A stretch of 64,000 nt of DNA from Saccharopolyspora erythraea (GCF_018141105.1 NZ_CP054839.1:7691411-7755410); one strand, 5' to 3'. Positions 44,520 to 55,740 are shown, counted from the first letter of the stretch. Translations and numbers: made by a program. Notes: a model not told the origin generated them from the sequence alone.

Positions 44520-45831
44520 TGGGCTCCTCCTTGGTCGAGCCGGCGCCTTCGCCCGGCAGCTGCCCGGCAGGCGCGGCCTGCGCACCCGTGTGCACCGCGC
44601 TGCGCCGCGGCGGGGCCTTCGGCACTTCGAGGTCCAGCGGCGGGATCGGGTACCCGCTGCCCGCGAGCGGGACCTCGCCGTCGGACTCTGGGACCTTGCG
44701 GTCGGGGATCAGGAACGTCGCGACGAGCAGGACGGCGATGACCACGCCGCCCGCGATCAGGAACTGCTGCGAGGTGACCGCGTCGTTGTTGCGCAGGGCC
44801 CGGATGACGGTGACCGCGATGATCCACAGCAGGCTCAGCGGCACCAGGAACTTCCAGCCCACGTTCATGAACTGGTCGTAGCGCAACCGCGGCAGGGTGC
44901 CGCGCAGCCAGACGAAGAAGAACAGGAACGCCAGCGTCTTGCCGAGGAACCACAGCACCGGCCACCAGCCGGTGTCGAGGACCCCGCCGCCGATCGACGA
45001 CAGCGGCCACGGGGCGTGCCAGCCGCCGAGGAACAGCGTCGTCGCCAGCGCCGAGACGGTGACCATGTTGATGTACTCGGCGAGGAAGAACAGCGCGAAC
45101 TTCAGCGACGAGTACTCGGTGTGGAAGCCGCCGACCAGCTCGGACTCGGCCTCCGGGAGGTCGAACGGGGCGCGGTTGGTCTCGCCGACCATCGACACCA
45201 CGTAGACCAGGAAGCTGAAGGGCAGCAGCAGCGCGAACCAGCCGCCCTTCTGCGCCTCGACGATACCCGAGGTCGACAGCGTCCCCGCGTACATGATCAC
45301 CGCGACGAACGACAGGCCCATCGCGATCTCGTAGGAGATCACCTGCGCCGCCGAGCGCAGCGAGCCCAGCAGCGGGTAGGGCGAGCCGGAGGACCAGCCG
45401 GCCAGCACGATGCCGTAGACGCCGATCGAGGCGCAGGCCAGCACCACCAGCAGGCCGACCGGCAGCTCGACGAGCTGCAGCGCGGTCTGGTGGCCGAAGA
45501 CGGTGACCTCGCCGCCGAGCGGGATCACCGAGAACGCCACCAGCGCGGGCGTCGCCGAGATCACCGGGGCCAGGAAGTACACCCACTTGTCGGCCAGGAC
45601 CGGTCGGATGTCCTCCTTGAACGCCAGCTTCAGGCCGTCGGCCAGCGACTGCAGCAGGCCGAACGGTCCGGCCCGGTTCGGGCCCGGCCGGTGCTGCATG
45701 CGGCCGATGACGCGCCGCTCGGCCCAGATCGAGAACAGCGTCATCACCACGAGGAAGGCGAAGATCACCACGACCTTGATCAGGACCAGCCAGATCGGGT
45801 CGTCGGCGAGCAGTTCCGCGGTGTTGGTCAT
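44506..45831 (-). CDS. nuoH: NADH-quinone oxidoreductase subunit H
   Basis: 441 residues, ~8 membrane helices. Family motifs: [78 protein letters not shown] and [20 protein letters not shown]. NuoH lines the quinone chamber with NuoB and NuoD. About 75 extra residues at the C-terminus (from [20 protein letters not shown]) form a Pro-rich cytoplasmic tail seen in actinomycetes. It overlaps nuoG by 4 bp. Confidence 0.97.
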   Translation of the reverse strand: MTNTAELLADDPIWLVLIKVVVIFAFLVVMTLFSIWAERRVIGRMQHRPGPNRAGPFGLLQSLADGLKLAFKEDIRPVLADKWVYFLAPVISATPALVAFSVIPLGGEVTVFGHQTALQLVELPVGLLVVLACASIGVYGIVLAGWSSGSPYPLLGSLRSAAQVISYEIAMGLSFVAVIMYAGTLSTSGIVEAQKGGWFALLLPFSFLVYVVSMVGETNRAPFDLPEAESELVGGFHTEYSSLKFALFFLAEYINMVTVSALATTLFLGGWHAPWPLSSIGGGVLDTGWWPVLWFLGKTLAFLFFFVWLRGTLPRLRYDQFMNVGWKFLVPLSLLWIIAVTVIRALRNNDAVTSQQFLIAGGVVIAVLLVATFLIPDRKVPESDGEVPLAGSGYPIPPLDLEVPKAPPRRSAVHTGAQAAPAGQLPGEGAGSTKEEPNGSV

Positions 45832-48341
45832 GCTCTACCCCCATCGAGGTGCGGCACGTGGCCGTTGCCGCCCGCGGGCAGCGGGGTGGCGGCGGCCAGT
45901 TCGACCACCGAGCCGTGCCCCGCGCCGAGGGCGCGGTTGACCTTGGAGGGCCCGGAGTCGGTGGGCAGCCACACCACGTCGTCGGGCATCTCGCTGATCT
46001 CGGCTTCCAGCGTGATCGCGCCGCGCCCGGTGCGTACCTCCAGCCGCTGGCCGGGCTGGAGGCCGACGCGCTGCGCGGTGCGCTGGGAGATCCGCGCGAC
46101 CGGCCGCCGGGCGGTGCCCGCGAGGTTGGGTTCGCCGTCCTGCAGCGAGCCGTCGTCGAGGAGCTGCCGCCAGGTGGCCAGCAGCACCTGGTCCGGGCCG
46201 GGCCGGACGGTGGGCGCGGGCTGGTCGGGCGCCGTGGGCCGGGGGGCGGTGCCGGTGCCGAGCCGCTCCAGCTCACCGGCCGCGGCGGCCGGTGTCTGGG
46301 TGAACAGGTCGGCGTCCATCTCCACGGCGAGGGTGTCGAGCACCCGGCAGTCCGGCAGGGCGCCGGTGCCGTCGATGGTTGTCTGGAACTCCCGGCGGCG
46401 TCCTTCCCAGTTGAGGTAGGAACCCGCGCGCTCGACGCTTGCGGCGATCGGCAGCACGACGTCGGCGTGCTCTGTGACGGCGCTGGGCCGCAGCTCCAGG
46501 CTGACCACGAAGCCGACGCTGCGCAGGGCCCGCTCGGCGAGTTCGGGGTCGGGCAGGTCGTCCGGGTCGACACCGCCGACGAGCAGACCGGAGAGCCTGC
46601 CCTCGGCCGCGTCGGCGAGGATGGCGTTGCCGTCGCGGCCCGGTGCGGCAGGCAGCGTCCCGACGTCCAGGCCCCAGCTCTGCTCGACCTCGGCGCGGGC
46701 CGCCGCGTCGGAGACCGGCCTGCCGCCGGGCAGCAGCGTGGGCAGCGCCCCGGCCTCGATCGCGCCGCGCTCGCCCGCGCGGCGCGGCACCCAGGCGACC
46801 CGGGCGCCGGTGGCCGCGGCGGTGCGCAGGACCGCGGAGCAGAGGCCGGGCACCTGCGCGGCGCGCTCGCCGACGACGAGCACCGCGCCTTCGGCCCGCA
46901 GCGCCTGGTCCACTTCGGACGGAAGCTCGGCCAGCGCGGCGGCCTCCCCGCCCGGCGGGCAGGCGACCAGCGAGCCGGTGCTCACCGGTCCGCCGTCGTG
47001 CACGATGACGGTGGTCTTCTCCACGCCCGGCGAGTTCCACTGCCCGAGGTGGTAGACCTTCGTCTTCCTCTTGCGGGCCGCCTTGCGCAGCCGCAGGAAG
47101 ACGATCGGCGACTCCTCCTCGGGCTCGAACGCCACGCACAGCACCGCCGGTGCGGCTTCCAGGTCCGCGTAGGTCACGCCGCCGCTCTCCGGCGAGCTGC
47201 CGACCACAGTGGACTCCAGGAAAGCCAGCTCCTCGGCGGAGTGCGCCCGTGCCCGGAAGTCGATGTCGTTGGTGCGCAACGCGATTCGGGCGAACTTCGA
47301 GTACGCGTAGGCGTCCTCGACGGTCAGCCGCCCACCCGGCAGCACCCCGACGCCACCGCCGTCGCGGGCCGCGGCCAGCCCGGCCGCCGCCGCGCCGAGC
47401 GCCTCGGTCCAGGACGCCGGCCGCAGCTCACCGCCCTCCCGGACCATGGGCCGGGTGAAGCGGTCGGTGGCGGTGACGTAGCGGAAGCCGAACCTGCCCT
47501 TGTCGCAGATCCACTCCTCGTTGACCTCCGGCGCGTCCCCGGCCAGCCTGCGCATCACCTTGCCGCGCCGCCAGTCGTTGCGGATCTCGCAGCCCGATGC
47601 GCAGTGCTCGCACTGGCCCGGCGTGGAGACCAGGTCGAACGGCCGGGAGCGGAACCGGTAGGCGGCGCTGGTCAGCGCGCCGACCGGGCAGATCTGGATG
47701 GTGTTGCCGGAGAAGTACGACTGGAACGGCTGCTGCTCGCCGATGCCGATCTGCTGCAACGCGCCGCGCTCCAGCAGCTCGATGAACGGGTCGCCCGCGA
47801 TCTCCTTGGAGAACCGGGTGCAGCGCTGGCACAGCACGCAGCGCTCGCGGTCGAGCAGGATCTGCGAGGAGATCGGGACCGGCTTGGCGAAGGTCCGCTT
47901 GGTGTCGCGGAAGCGGGAGTCCGCCCTGCCGTGCTTGAGCGCCTGGTTCTGCAGCGGGCACTCGCCGCCCTTGTCGCAGATCGGGCAGTCCAGCGGGTGG
48001 TTGATCAGCAGCAGCTCCATCACGCCCTGCTGCGCCTTGTCGGCCACCGCCGAGGTCCGCTGGGTCTTGACGACCATGCCGTCGGCGACGGTCATGGTGC
48101 ACGACGCCTGCGGCTTGGGCATCGGCCTGCCGTTCATCTCGACCTCGACCAGGCACTGCCTGCAGGCGCCCGCGGGGTCCAGCAGCGGGTGGTCACAGAA
48201 CCGCGGGATCACGATGCCCATCCGCTCCGCGGTGCGGATCAGCAGCTCGCCCTTGGGCGCGTCCACCTCGACACCGTCGATGGTCAGGCGAACGTGGCCC
48301 TCCGGTACGGGGCGGGTCTGCGCTTCTGGTGCCACGGTCAT
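45828..48341 (-). CDS. nuoG: NADH-quinone oxidoreductase subunit G
   Basis: 837 residues from ATG at 48341 ([20 protein letters not shown]), which overlaps the nuoF stop. N-terminal [2Fe-2S] domain ([19 protein letters not shown]), the His-ligated 4Fe-4S region ([17 protein letters not shown]), 4Fe-4S pair [11 protein letters not shown] and a further CEHCASGC motif that holds the N7-type cluster, then a molybdopterin-oxidoreductase fold without catalytic role (~230-830). It passes electrons from NuoF/E to NuoI. The frame upstream of 48341 is NuoF read out of phase. Confidence 0.97.
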   Translation of the reverse strand: MTVAPEAQTRPVPEGHVRLTIDGVEVDAPKGELLIRTAERMGIVIPRFCDHPLLDPAGACRQCLVEVEMNGRPMPKPQASCTMTVADGMVVKTQRTSAVADKAQQGVMELLLINHPLDCPICDKGGECPLQNQALKHGRADSRFRDTKRTFAKPVPISSQILLDRERCVLCQRCTRFSKEIAGDPFIELLERGALQQIGIGEQQPFQSYFSGNTIQICPVGALTSAAYRFRSRPFDLVSTPGQCEHCASGCEIRNDWRRGKVMRRLAGDAPEVNEEWICDKGRFGFRYVTATDRFTRPMVREGGELRPASWTEALGAAAAGLAAARDGGGVGVLPGGRLTVEDAYAYSKFARIALRTNDIDFRARAHSAEELAFLESTVVGSSPESGGVTYADLEAAPAVLCVAFEPEEESPIVFLRLRKAARKRKTKVYHLGQWNSPGVEKTTVIVHDGGPVSTGSLVACPPGGEAAALAELPSEVDQALRAEGAVLVVGERAAQVPGLCSAVLRTAAATGARVAWVPRRAGERGAIEAGALPTLLPGGRPVSDAAARAEVEQSWGLDVGTLPAAPGRDGNAILADAAEGRLSGLLVGGVDPDDLPDPELAERALRSVGFVVSLELRPSAVTEHADVVLPIAASVERAGSYLNWEGRRREFQTTIDGTGALPDCRVLDTLAVEMDADLFTQTPAAAAGELERLGTGTAPRPTAPDQPAPTVRPGPDQVLLATWRQLLDDGSLQDGEPNLAGTARRPVARISQRTAQRVGLQPGQRLEVRTGRGAITLEAEISEMPDDVVWLPTDSGPSKVNRALGAGHGSVVELAAATPLPAGGNGHVPHLDGGRA

Positions 48342-49633
48342 CGGGCCGCTCCTGCGAGTGCGGGCTCTTCGGTCTTGGTGCACAGCGCGAGGAACTCCTC
48401 GCGGAAGTACTTGATGCCGCTGGTGATCGGGCTGACCGCGCCGTCGCCGAGCGCGCAGAACGAACGGCCGAAGATGTTGTCGCAGACGTCGAGCAGGGTG
48501 TCGACGTCCTCCGGGGTGCCCCGGCCCTCGACCATCCGCTCCAGCACCTGGGCCAGCCAGAAGGTCCCCTCGCGGCAGGGCGTGCACTTGCCGCAGGACT
48601 CGTGCTCGTAGAACTGGGTCCACTTCATGACCGCCCACGGCACCGAGACGGTCTCGTTGAAGACCATGACCGCGGTCGTGCCGAGCATCGAGCCGGCCTC
48701 GGCCGCGCCCTCGAAGTCCAGCGGGACGTCCAGGTGCTCGGCGGTGAACAGCGGGGTCGACGAGCCTCCGGGCGTCCAGAACTTCAGCGGGATGCCGTCC
48801 TTCATGCCGCCGGCCAGCTCCAGCAGCTCCCGCAGCGTGGTGCCCAGTGGGGCCTCGTACTGGCCGGGCCGCTCGACGTGGCCGGACACCGAGTAGATCT
48901 TGGGCCCGGGCGACTTCTCGCTGCCCATCAGCCGGAACCAGTCCGAGCCGCCGTTGACGATGTAGGGCACCGAGGCGATGGTCTCGACGTTGTTGACCGT
49001 GGTCGGGCACGCGTAGAGCCCGGCGGCGGCCGGGAACGGCGGCTTGAGCCGGGGCTGGCCGCGCTTGCCCTCCAGCGAGTCCAGCAGCGCGGTCTCCTCG
49101 CCGCAGATGTAGGCGCCGGCGCCGGCGTGGACCACGATGTCGAGGTCGAAGCCGGAGTCGAGGATGTTCCTGCCGAGGTAGCCCGCGGCGTACGCCTCCT
49201 GGACGGCCTTGCTGAGGCGGCGGATGCAGTGCAGCGCCTCACCGCGCACGTAGATCATGCAGTTGTTGGCCCGCATCGCGTAGCTGGCGATGACGCAGCC
49301 CTCGATCAGCGAGTGCGGGTCGGCCATCATCAGCGGGATGTCCTTGCAGGTCCCCGGCTCGCCCTCGTCGGCGTTGATGACCAGGTAGTGCGGCTTGACC
49401 GGCTCCTTGGGCATGAAGCTCCACTTCACGCCCGCCGGGAACCCGGCGCCTCCGCGACCGCGCAGGCCCGCCGACTTCACCAGCTCGATGAGCTGGTCCG
49501 GGTGGGCCTTCAGCGCCTTGCGCAGCGCGCTGTAGCCCTCGAGCTGCTCGTAGGTCGCCAGCGTCCAGGAGTTCGGTGACAGCCACCGCTTCGTCAGCAC
49601 CGGGGTCAGCGGGCTCGGCTTGGATTCGGTCAT
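48338..49633 (-). CDS. nuoF: NADH-quinone oxidoreductase subunit F
   Basis: 431 residues from ATG at 49633 ([20 protein letters not shown]). NADH site [21 protein letters not shown]-binding [12 protein letters not shown] and [20 protein letters not shown], and 4Fe-4S ligands in [12 protein letters not shown] with a distal Cys in [10 protein letters not shown]. It accepts hydride from NADH via FMN. Downstream of nuoE after 8 bp, with a gtgag-type site. Open frame extending upstream to 50137 is out-of-frame nuoE sequence. Confidence 0.97.
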   Translation of the reverse strand: MTESKPSPLTPVLTKRWLSPNSWTLATYEQLEGYSALRKALKAHPDQLIELVKSAGLRGRGGAGFPAGVKWSFMPKEPVKPHYLVINADEGEPGTCKDIPLMMADPHSLIEGCVIASYAMRANNCMIYVRGEALHCIRRLSKAVQEAYAAGYLGRNILDSGFDLDIVVHAGAGAYICGEETALLDSLEGKRGQPRLKPPFPAAAGLYACPTTVNNVETIASVPYIVNGGSDWFRLMGSEKSPGPKIYSVSGHVERPGQYEAPLGTTLRELLELAGGMKDGIPLKFWTPGGSSTPLFTAEHLDVPLDFEGAAEAGSMLGTTAVMVFNETVSVPWAVMKWTQFYEHESCGKCTPCREGTFWLAQVLERMVEGRGTPEDVDTLLDVCDNIFGRSFCALGDGAVSPITSGIKYFREEFLALCTKTEEPALAGAAR

Positions 49634-49641
49634 GGCCACCC

Positions 49642-50376
49642 TCACTTCTTCTCCGGCACCGGCGGGAGCTCGGCGTCGTCGGGCATCGCCGGGGCGGTCC
49701 AGCCCCGCTCGTTGGCGATGCGCGCTCCGCGCAACGTCTCCTCCGCCGCCGACGGGCCGTCCACGGTGTCCTCGTAGCTGCCGCCCGGCCGGTCGAAGAA
49801 CCCGGCGAGCTGGCGCTCGGCGCCCCGGAAGTCCGACAGCGGGGCGCCCCGCGTCGGCGCGGGCTTCTCCCCGCGCTGCAACGCCTTGACCAGATCCAGC
49901 GCCTTCTCCGGAGTCTGGTTGTCGTAGTACTCGTAGTTCACCTGGAGCACCGGGCCGAGGTCGCAGGCCGCCAGGCACTCGGCATGCTCCAGCGTCAGCG
50001 AGCCCTCCTCGCCGGGCCTGCCCGCGGTCTCGTCGTGGCCGACGCCGAGGTGCTCGCTGAGCGTCCGGTAGATCGAGTCGCCGCCGAGCGCCGCGCACAG
50101 CGTGTTGGTGCAGACGCTCACCAGGTGCTGCCCGCACGGCTTGCGCTTGTACATCGTGTAGAACGTCGCGACCGCGCTGACCTCGGCGGTGGAGAGGCCG
50201 AGCTGCTCGGCGCAGAACCCGATGCCCTCCGTGCTGACGTGGCCCTGCACCGACTGCACCAGGTGCAGCATCGGCAACAGCGCCGACCGCGACTCCGGGT
50301 AGCGGCTGATGATCTGCTTGGCGTCGGCCCGCACGTCCTCGCCGAAGACCGCGCCCGTGTTGCTCATGTCCGTCAC
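49642..50376 (-). CDS. nuoE: NADH-quinone oxidoreductase subunit E
   Basis: 244 residues, GTG at 50376 overlapping nuoD stop (GTGA). N-terminal helical domain and thioredoxin-like [2Fe-2S] domain: [13 protein letters not shown] and [20 protein letters not shown] supply the four Cys ligands of cluster N1a. About 80 residues beyond the usual end (from [20 protein letters not shown]) form an actinomycete extension of unknown role. Partner of NuoF in the NADH dehydrogenase module. Confidence 0.97.
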   Translation of the reverse strand: MTDMSNTGAVFGEDVRADAKQIISRYPESRSALLPMLHLVQSVQGHVSTEGIGFCAEQLGLSTAEVSAVATFYTMYKRKPCGQHLVSVCTNTLCAALGGDSIYRTLSEHLGVGHDETAGRPGEEGSLTLEHAECLAACDLGPVLQVNYEYYDNQTPEKALDLVKALQRGEKPAPTRGAPLSDFRGAERQLAGFFDRPGGSYEDTVDGPSAAEETLRGARIANERGWTAPAMPDDAELPPVPEKK

Positions 50377-51722
50377 CGGTCCACCCCGCCCATCACCGGG
50401 TCGAGCGAGGCGAGCGAGGCGATCGCGTCCGCCATCAGCCCGCCCTCGACCATCGCCGGAAGCGCCTGCAGGTTCACGAAGCTGGGTTCGCGCACGTGCA
50501 CCCGCATCGGGCGGGTGCCGCCGTCGGAGACCAGGTGGTAGCCGAGCTCGCCGCGCGGGGACTCGACCGGCACGTAGACCTGGCCGGGCGGCACGTCGAA
50601 GCCCTCGGTCACCAGCTTGAAGTGGTGGATCAGCGACTCCATCGACTGACCCATGATCTTGCGGACGTGCTCAAGCGAGTTGCCCATGCCGTCGGGTCCG
50701 ATGGTCAGCTTGGCCGGCCAGGCGATCTTGGCGTCGGAGACCATCACCGGGCCCGGCTCCATCTTGTCCAGGCACTGCCGGATGATCTTCAGCGACTGGT
50801 GCATCTCCTCCAGCCGCAGCAGGTACCTGGCGTAGCAGTCGCCCTCGGTGCTGGTGGGCACCTCGAACTCGTAGTTCTCGTAGCCGCAGTAGGGCTGCAC
50901 CTTGCGCAGGTCCCAGGCCAGTCCGGACGAGCGAAGCACCGGCCCGGTCACGCCGAGCTGCATGCAGCCGTCCAGCGGCAGGTAGCCGACGTCCTTGAGG
51001 CGCTGCTTCCAGATCGGCTGGCCGGTGAACAGCTTGTCGTAGGAGGGCAGCCGGGAGTCCATCACCTTGATGAAGTCCAGGACCTTCTCCCGGTAGCCCT
51101 CGGGCAGGTCCTGGGCGACCCCGCCGGGCCGGACGAACGCGTGGTTCATCCGCAGGCCGGTGAGGTACTCCAGCAGGTGCAGGACCTCCTCGCGCTCGCG
51201 GAAGCCGAAGGTCATACCGGTGGTGGCGCCCATCTCCATCGCGCCGGTGGCCAGGAAGACCAGGTGCGAGGCGATCCGGCTGAGCTCCATCAGCATCACC
51301 CGGAACGTCTGCGCCCGCGGCGGCGCCTCGACGCCGAGCAGCTTCTCGACCGCCATGCAGTAGGCGGTCTCGTTGTGCAGCGGCGCGAGGTAGTCCATGC
51401 GCGTCACGAAGGTGACGCCCTGGGTCCAGGTGCGGTACTCGACGTTCTTCTCGATGCCGGTGTGCAGGTAGCCGATGACCGAGCGGGCCTTGACGATCGT
51501 CTCGCCCTCGAGCTCGAACACCAGCCGCAGCACGCCGTGCGCGGAAGGGTGCTGCGGGCCGAAGTTGATGACGATCCGCTCCTCGCCCGCGGACTCGTCG
51601 ATGAACTCGTCCCAGTCGCCGCCGGTGACCGTGTAGACCCGTCCCTCGGTGGTCTCCCGGGACGACGCCGCGTAGGGATCACCCAGGCCGGCGGCGGGAT
51701 CGGCCAGTGGTTCGGTACTCAT
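50373..51722 (-). CDS. nuoD: NADH-quinone oxidoreductase subunit D
   Basis: 449 residues from ATG at 51722 ([20 protein letters not shown]). 49-kDa subunit with [20 protein letters not shown] at the quinone site, [20 protein letters not shown] and the C-terminal [20 protein letters not shown]. It lacks the Ni-Fe Cys ligands of related hydrogenases, as expected. It forms the quinone-reduction cavity with NuoB. The N-terminal ~35 residues are a non-conserved extension; the frame to 51746 adds only eight more and has no better ribosome site. Confidence 0.97.
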   Translation of the reverse strand: MSTEPLADPAAGLGDPYAASSRETTEGRVYTVTGGDWDEFIDESAGEERIVINFGPQHPSAHGVLRLVFELEGETIVKARSVIGYLHTGIEKNVEYRTWTQGVTFVTRMDYLAPLHNETAYCMAVEKLLGVEAPPRAQTFRVMLMELSRIASHLVFLATGAMEMGATTGMTFGFREREEVLHLLEYLTGLRMNHAFVRPGGVAQDLPEGYREKVLDFIKVMDSRLPSYDKLFTGQPIWKQRLKDVGYLPLDGCMQLGVTGPVLRSSGLAWDLRKVQPYCGYENYEFEVPTSTEGDCYARYLLRLEEMHQSLKIIRQCLDKMEPGPVMVSDAKIAWPAKLTIGPDGMGNSLEHVRKIMGQSMESLIHHFKLVTEGFDVPPGQVYVPVESPRGELGYHLVSDGGTRPMRVHVREPSFVNLQALPAMVEGGLMADAIASLASLDPVMGGVDR

Positions 51723-51765
51723 CTCCACCCCTTTGTGGTGTGGCACTTCGGCCGGGCCGCGTGCG

Positions 51766-52524
51766 TCACGAATAAGCCCTGCGCTGGTCGGGCGGCGGGA
51801 TCTCGGCGCCCTTGTACTCCACGGGGATCCCGCCGAGCGGGTAGTCCTTGCGCTGCGGGTGACCGTCCCAGTCGTCGGGCATCAGGATGCGGGTGAGCGC
51901 GGGGTGCCCGTCGTAGACGATGCCGAACATGTCGTAGGTCTCCCGCTCCTGGTAGTCGGCGGTCGGGTAGACCTCGACCACCGACGGCAGGTGCGGGTCG
52001 TCGACCTCCAGCGCGACCTCCAGCCGGACGCGCCGCCGGTAGGTCATGGACAGCAGGTGGTAGACCGAGTGCAGCCGCTGGGGCACCTCGGGGCCGTAGT
52101 CCACACCGGACACCGACGCGCACATCTCGAAGCGCAGCGCGGCATCGTCGCGCAGGCTGCGGCAGATCTCCAGCAGGTGCTCGCGGGCGACGTAGAAGGT
52201 GATCTCGCCGCGGTCGACGCTCACCTGCAGCACCGACTCTGCCGGGACGCCGCGCTCGCGCAGCGCCAGGAAGAGGCTGTCGGCCACCTCGTCGAACCAC
52301 CCGCCGTAGGGGCGCTCGGCGGGGGCCGGGACGTAGGCCGGCAGCCGCAGGCCGCCGTAGCCGGAGGTGTCACCGGTGCCGCGGACACCGAACATGCCCT
52401 TGCGGGAGCGGCCGGCCACGAACTCCGCGCCGTCGCCGGTCGGCACCAGGCCGCCGGGTCGATCGGCGCTGGAGCCGGGTTCGCCGGGGTCCGGCGTTGT
52501 CTGGTTCTCGGTCAACGAACTCAC
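51766..52524 (-). CDS. nuoC: NADH-quinone oxidoreductase subunit C
   Basis: 252 residues, GTG at 52524 overlapping the nuoB stop. 30-kDa subunit; signature [20 protein letters not shown] followed by [20 protein letters not shown]. The first ~75 residues are a Gly/Pro-rich extension usual in actinobacteria. It clamps NuoD and NuoB in the peripheral arm. nuoC and nuoD are separate genes here, unlike the fused nuoCD of E. coli. A 43-bp gap to nuoD follows. Confidence 0.96.
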   Translation of the reverse strand: MSSLTENQTTPDPGEPGSSADRPGGLVPTGDGAEFVAGRSRKGMFGVRGTGDTSGYGGLRLPAYVPAPAERPYGGWFDEVADSLFLALRERGVPAESVLQVSVDRGEITFYVAREHLLEICRSLRDDAALRFEMCASVSGVDYGPEVPQRLHSVYHLLSMTYRRRVRLEVALEVDDPHLPSVVEVYPTADYQERETYDMFGIVYDGHPALTRILMPDDWDGHPQRKDYPLGGIPVEYKGAEIPPPDQRRAYS

Positions 52525-53183
52525 CTGCCCGCGTTGAGCTCTGCGCGCTCTTCGAGAGCGCCCAACGGCTTCTCGGCGCCCATCTCACGTCGTTGCGCCG
52601 CCTGCTGGCGCTCGGCGAGCTTGCGCTGCGAGCGGTTCTTCGGCGCATAGCGCTCGGAGGACGGGACCAGCTCGGTGCGGGCGCCGCTCTCCAGCCGCAG
52701 CGCGGCCCGCTTGGCGTTGATCGGCTCGTCCATGATCTTGGCGTGCAGCTTGAGGATCGCGTCGAGCAGCATCTCCGGGCGCGGTGGGCAGCCCGGCAGG
52801 TACATGTCGACCGGCACGACGTGGTCGACGCCCTGCACGACGGCGTAGTTGTTGAACATCCCGCCGCTGGAGGCGCACACGCCCATCGCGATCACCCAGC
52901 GGGGTTCGGGCATCTGGTCGTAGACCTGCCGCAGGACGGGGGCCATCTTGTTGGTCACCCGGCCTGCGACGACCATCAGGTCGGCCTGCCGGGGCGTGGC
53001 GGAGAACCGCTCCATGCCGAACCGGGCGATGTCGTAGCGGGATCCGCCGACGGTCATCATCTCGATCGCGCAACACGCCAACCCGAAGGCCGCAGGCCAC
53101 ACGGATGTCTTCCGCGTCCAGTTGACGAGTTTCTCCACATTGGCCAACAGGATGCCGTTGGGCAGCTTCTCTTCCAGCCCCAT
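52521..53183 (-). CDS. nuoB: NADH-quinone oxidoreductase subunit B
   Basis: 220 residues. Ligands of the terminal cluster N2: the adjacent Cys pair in [20 protein letters not shown], Cys in [17 protein letters not shown] and [21 protein letters not shown]2 hands electrons to quinone. The C-terminal ~40 residues ([20 protein letters not shown]) are a charged actinomycete tail. 28 bp from nuoA. Confidence 0.97.
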   Translation of the reverse strand: MGLEEKLPNGILLANVEKLVNWTRKTSVWPAAFGLACCAIEMMTVGGSRYDIARFGMERFSATPRQADLMVVAGRVTNKMAPVLRQVYDQMPEPRWVIAMGVCASSGGMFNNYAVVQGVDHVVPVDMYLPGCPPRPEMLLDAILKLHAKIMDEPINAKRAALRLESGARTELVPSSERYAPKNRSQRKLAERQQAAQRREMGAEKPLGALEERAELNAGR

Positions 53184-53211
53184 CTCGGCACTCCTTCCCG
53201 CGTCGCTGCGG

Positions 53212-53592
53212 CTAGTTCCAGTCCAGGCCGCCGCGCCGCCACACGTATACGTAGGCGAACCCGACGGTGGCGATGAACAACACGATCTCGACCACGCCGA
53301 ACAGGCCGAGGGCGTCCGCGGAGACCGCGAACGGATAGAGGAAGACCATTTCGATGTCGAACAGGATGAACAACATCGCCGTGAGGTAGTAGGCGACCGG
53401 CATCCGGCCGCCGCCGACGACGGGCTGCGGTGACGGCTCGATGCCGCACTCGTAGGCGTCGAGCTTGGCGCGGTTGTACCGGCGGGGGCCCACCAGCGGA
53501 GCGATCGCCACGGAGAACACCGCGAACCCCAGTGCCAACGCGAACATCAGCACCAGCGGGACGTAGGCATCGAGCCCGTACTGGTTGAGCAC
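53212..53592 (-). CDS. nuoA: NADH-quinone oxidoreductase subunit A
   Basis: 126 residues, GTG at 53592 with AAGGAGG eight bases upstream. Three membrane helices; [20 protein letters not shown] includes the conserved loop Cys (ECG) that moves between open and closed states of complex I. First gene of the nuoA-N operon. The upstream region contains a DtxR-like box and a possible -10. Confidence 0.97.
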   Translation of the reverse strand: MLNQYGLDAYVPLVLMFALALGFAVFSVAIAPLVGPRRYNRAKLDAYECGIEPSPQPVVGGGRMPVAYYLTAMLFILFDIEMVFLYPFAVSADALGLFGVVEIVLFIATVGFAYVYVWRRGGLDWN

Positions 53593-53656
53593 CGCACTGC
53601 CCTCCTTCGATGGCCCCCGCCGAGACGGAAATCACGCCACAGCCGTCAGTTGCGCA

Positions 53657-53702
53657 CTCTATGCGGTCGACCGTGTCGGCTCAGTAGTGAGGCGAACCTA
53701 AC
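53657..53702 (-). promoter_or_regulatory. nuoA upstream region: possible -10 and DtxR/IdeR-like box
   Basis: Plus-strand 53684-53702 reads AGTAGTGAGGCGAACCTAA, matching the DtxR/IdeR consensus TTAGGTTAGGCTAACCTAA at 13 of 19 positions, with nearly all matches in the right half. On the minus strand TAGAGT (53657-53662) could be the -10, which would put the box across the -35. Iron control of this Fe-S-rich operon is inferred, not shown. Confidence 0.35.
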
Positions 53703-53754
53703 TTTATGACTTGTCGCACACGTCCTTCGTGCACATCTGACCAGACTCCCGCCA

Positions 53755-55053
53755 TCAGGCGCTAGGGGTGAGGCGAGTAGTGGCACTGATCACACGGTCC
53801 ATGGCGTCACCGTCCTTGGCGTCGTAGAGATTTGCCAGCAGCTTCAACACGAAACGCATGAGCGTGGTCCTGGGTAGACCGTGCTTGGTGGCCATCCGCA
53901 TCACGGTGGGATTGCCAATCAACTTGGTGAAGATGTGGCCCATCCGGAAGTAGCCGCCCATCGACTGCGACACCACCCGCGGGTACCGGCCCAGCGCCTG
54001 CTCCCTCGAGTGCCCGGCGGGCCGGGCCATCGCGTGCACCACGCACTCGGCGGCCAGCCGGGCCGACTCCATGGCGTAGGCGATGCCCTCGCCGTTGAAC
54101 GGGTTGACCATGCCGCCCGCGTCCCCGACCAGCAGCAGGCCGTCGCGGTAGTGCGGCACCCGGTTGAAGCCCATGGGCAGCGCGGCGCCGCCGATCCGGC
54201 CGGTGGCGTTCTCCTCCCGGAAGCCCCACTCCTCGGGCGTGCCGTCGAGCCACGACCGGAGCAGCTGCCGGTAGTCCGTCTTGCCGTACGCCTTGGACGT
54301 CGAAAGGATGCCGAGCCCCACGTTGGAGGTGCCGTCGCCCATGCCGAAGATCCAGCCGTAGCCGGGCAGCAGCCGCGGCTCGTCGGGGTTCGAGCGGTCC
54401 CACAGCTCCAGGTGCGACTCCAGGAAGTCGTCCTTGGTGCGGGGGCTGTTGTAGTAGCGGCGCACCGCCACACCCATCGGCCGGTCCTCGCGCTTCTGGA
54501 TGCCCACCGACAGCGCGAGCCGCGCCGACACCCCGTCGCAGCCCAGCACCAGCGGCGCGCGGTAGGTCACCGGCTCCCGCTCCGGCCCGCTCTTGCCCTC
54601 GACGCCGACCACGCGCCCGGTCCGGTCGTCGGTCACCGCGCCGGTGACCGTGGTGTTCTCCACCATCCGGGCCCCCGCCTGCTTGGCGCACCCGGCGAGC
54701 AGGTCGTCGAAGTCGTTGCGCGGCCGCACGACCCCGTACGGCGGGAAGTCGGCGAGACTCGGCCAGTCCAGCTCGACCGTCACGCCGCCCCCGACCACGC
54801 GCAGGCCGCGGTTGTGCAGCCAGCCCGCCTCCTCACGAGTGTCAACACCCAGGTCGACGAGCTGCTTGACACCCCGCGGCGTGATCCCGTCGCCGCAGAC
54901 CTTCTCGCGGGGGAACGTGCTCTTCTCCAGCAGCAGCACGTCCAGGCCCGCACGGGCCAGGTACGTCGCAGCCGTCGATCCGGACGGACCCGCACCGACG
55001 ACGATCACGTCGGCGTCTTCGTTCGGCCCGCGGCGGCTGGTGGCGCTCGTCAT
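53755..55053 (-). CDS. menJ: Geranylgeranyl reductase family flavoprotein (menaquinone tail reductase, MenJ type)
   Basis: 432 residues from ATG at 55053, with GAGGAG four bases upstream. FAD-binding Rossmann motif VIVVGAGPSGSTAATYLARA, KVCGDGITPRGVKQL (family signature), and the second FAD motif LLLVGDAGGMVNPFNGEGIA. The C-terminal end (FVLKLLANLYDAKDGDAMDR) is of the actinobacterial MenJ group, which saturates one double bond of the menaquinone side chain. It could alternatively reduce another prenyl lipid. It lies upstream of nothing in operon; the upstream region has a TAGACT -10 and a perfect 14-bp palindrome. Confidence 0.88.
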   Translation of the reverse strand: MTSATSRRGPNEDADVIVVGAGPSGSTAATYLARAGLDVLLLEKSTFPREKVCGDGITPRGVKQLVDLGVDTREEAGWLHNRGLRVVGGGVTVELDWPSLADFPPYGVVRPRNDFDDLLAGCAKQAGARMVENTTVTGAVTDDRTGRVVGVEGKSGPEREPVTYRAPLVLGCDGVSARLALSVGIQKREDRPMGVAVRRYYNSPRTKDDFLESHLELWDRSNPDEPRLLPGYGWIFGMGDGTSNVGLGILSTSKAYGKTDYRQLLRSWLDGTPEEWGFREENATGRIGGAALPMGFNRVPHYRDGLLLVGDAGGMVNPFNGEGIAYAMESARLAAECVVHAMARPAGHSREQALGRYPRVVSQSMGGYFRMGHIFTKLIGNPTVMRMATKHGLPRTTLMRFVLKLLANLYDAKDGDAMDRVISATTRLTPSA

Positions 55054-55105
55054 GACACTCCTCGAATCGTGCTTCGACTCCCCGGGACCCCTCCGGATCC
55101 CGCTT

Positions 55106-55133
55106 GTGAACGAGTTCACTAACTCCGAGTCTA
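55106..55133 (-). promoter_or_regulatory. menJ promoter -10 with adjacent TetR-like operator
   Basis: TAGACT (55128-55133, minus strand) would start transcription near 55121. The palindrome GTGAAC-GA-GTTCAC (55106-55119) lies immediately downstream, where a bound repressor would block elongation or initiation. Symmetry and size resemble TetR-family sites. No good -35 is visible. Confidence 0.45.
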
Positions 55134-55463
55134 GGCCGCGACCAGCCCGCGATCGAGTCCGCGAAATAGGCCAGCCGGGTGACCGTCATCGCAGGTGAAC
55201 GGCCTGTTCCGCCCCGCAGAGCACCCCCACCGCCACCCCAACGGCGAACGTGACGATCCGAACAGCCGAACGAGGAACACCACCCGAAACAACAACCCCA
55301 CGGGCACCACACCCACAGGGGCGGTGCCGTGGTTCTCATCCCGTCGACCTGGCGCCAGCCCGATCAGACCGGGTCAAGGGGGCCTTCCGCTCCCCACCGC
55401 AGGATGCCCCGAAAACCCGCTCATCCCGGAGGCCTGCCGGGGGCCTGGGGGCGGCGAGCGCCC

Positions 55464-55627
55464 CAGAAACCCCGACGGAAGGCGACCCGCAAAGCCAGGG
55501 TGGGTACCTCGAAAACCCCCGCGCCCCCGCTCCTCAAAGTGAGCCGCGAGGCCAGGGTGAGTCCCCCGTAAACCCCCGCCCCCACCACCCAAGGCGAGCC
55601 GACAGCCAAAGCCCCTACGTCAAAGAC
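55464..55627. repeat. Degenerate tandem repeat between menJ and menG
   Basis: Three unequal units begin at about 55464, 55510 and 55567, each with a GAAAACCCCCGC-like head, a middle of variable length and a GGCGAGCCG/GAGGCCAGGGTGAGT-like tail. Fragments (GCCGTCAAAGACCGC) continue to about 55680. Confidence 0.5.
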
Positions 55628-55740
55628 CGCCGCAAATGCCAGCCCCGCCGTCAAAGACCGCTGGTGTGGTGGCCCCGCCGTCGAGGAAAACCGCAGTGCC
55701 GGGCCGACGGGCAAGGCCCGCGGCGGGAGGTGCCGCTCCC

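Larger units (their letters stand above)
55054..55740. other. Non-coding region between menJ and menG
   Basis: About 690 bp with no supported gene. Its menJ-proximal end holds the menJ promoter/operator; the rest is dominated by a degenerate GC-rich tandem repeat (55464-55627). Open frames here are low-complexity Pro/Arg or Gly-rich shadows. Confidence 0.6.
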
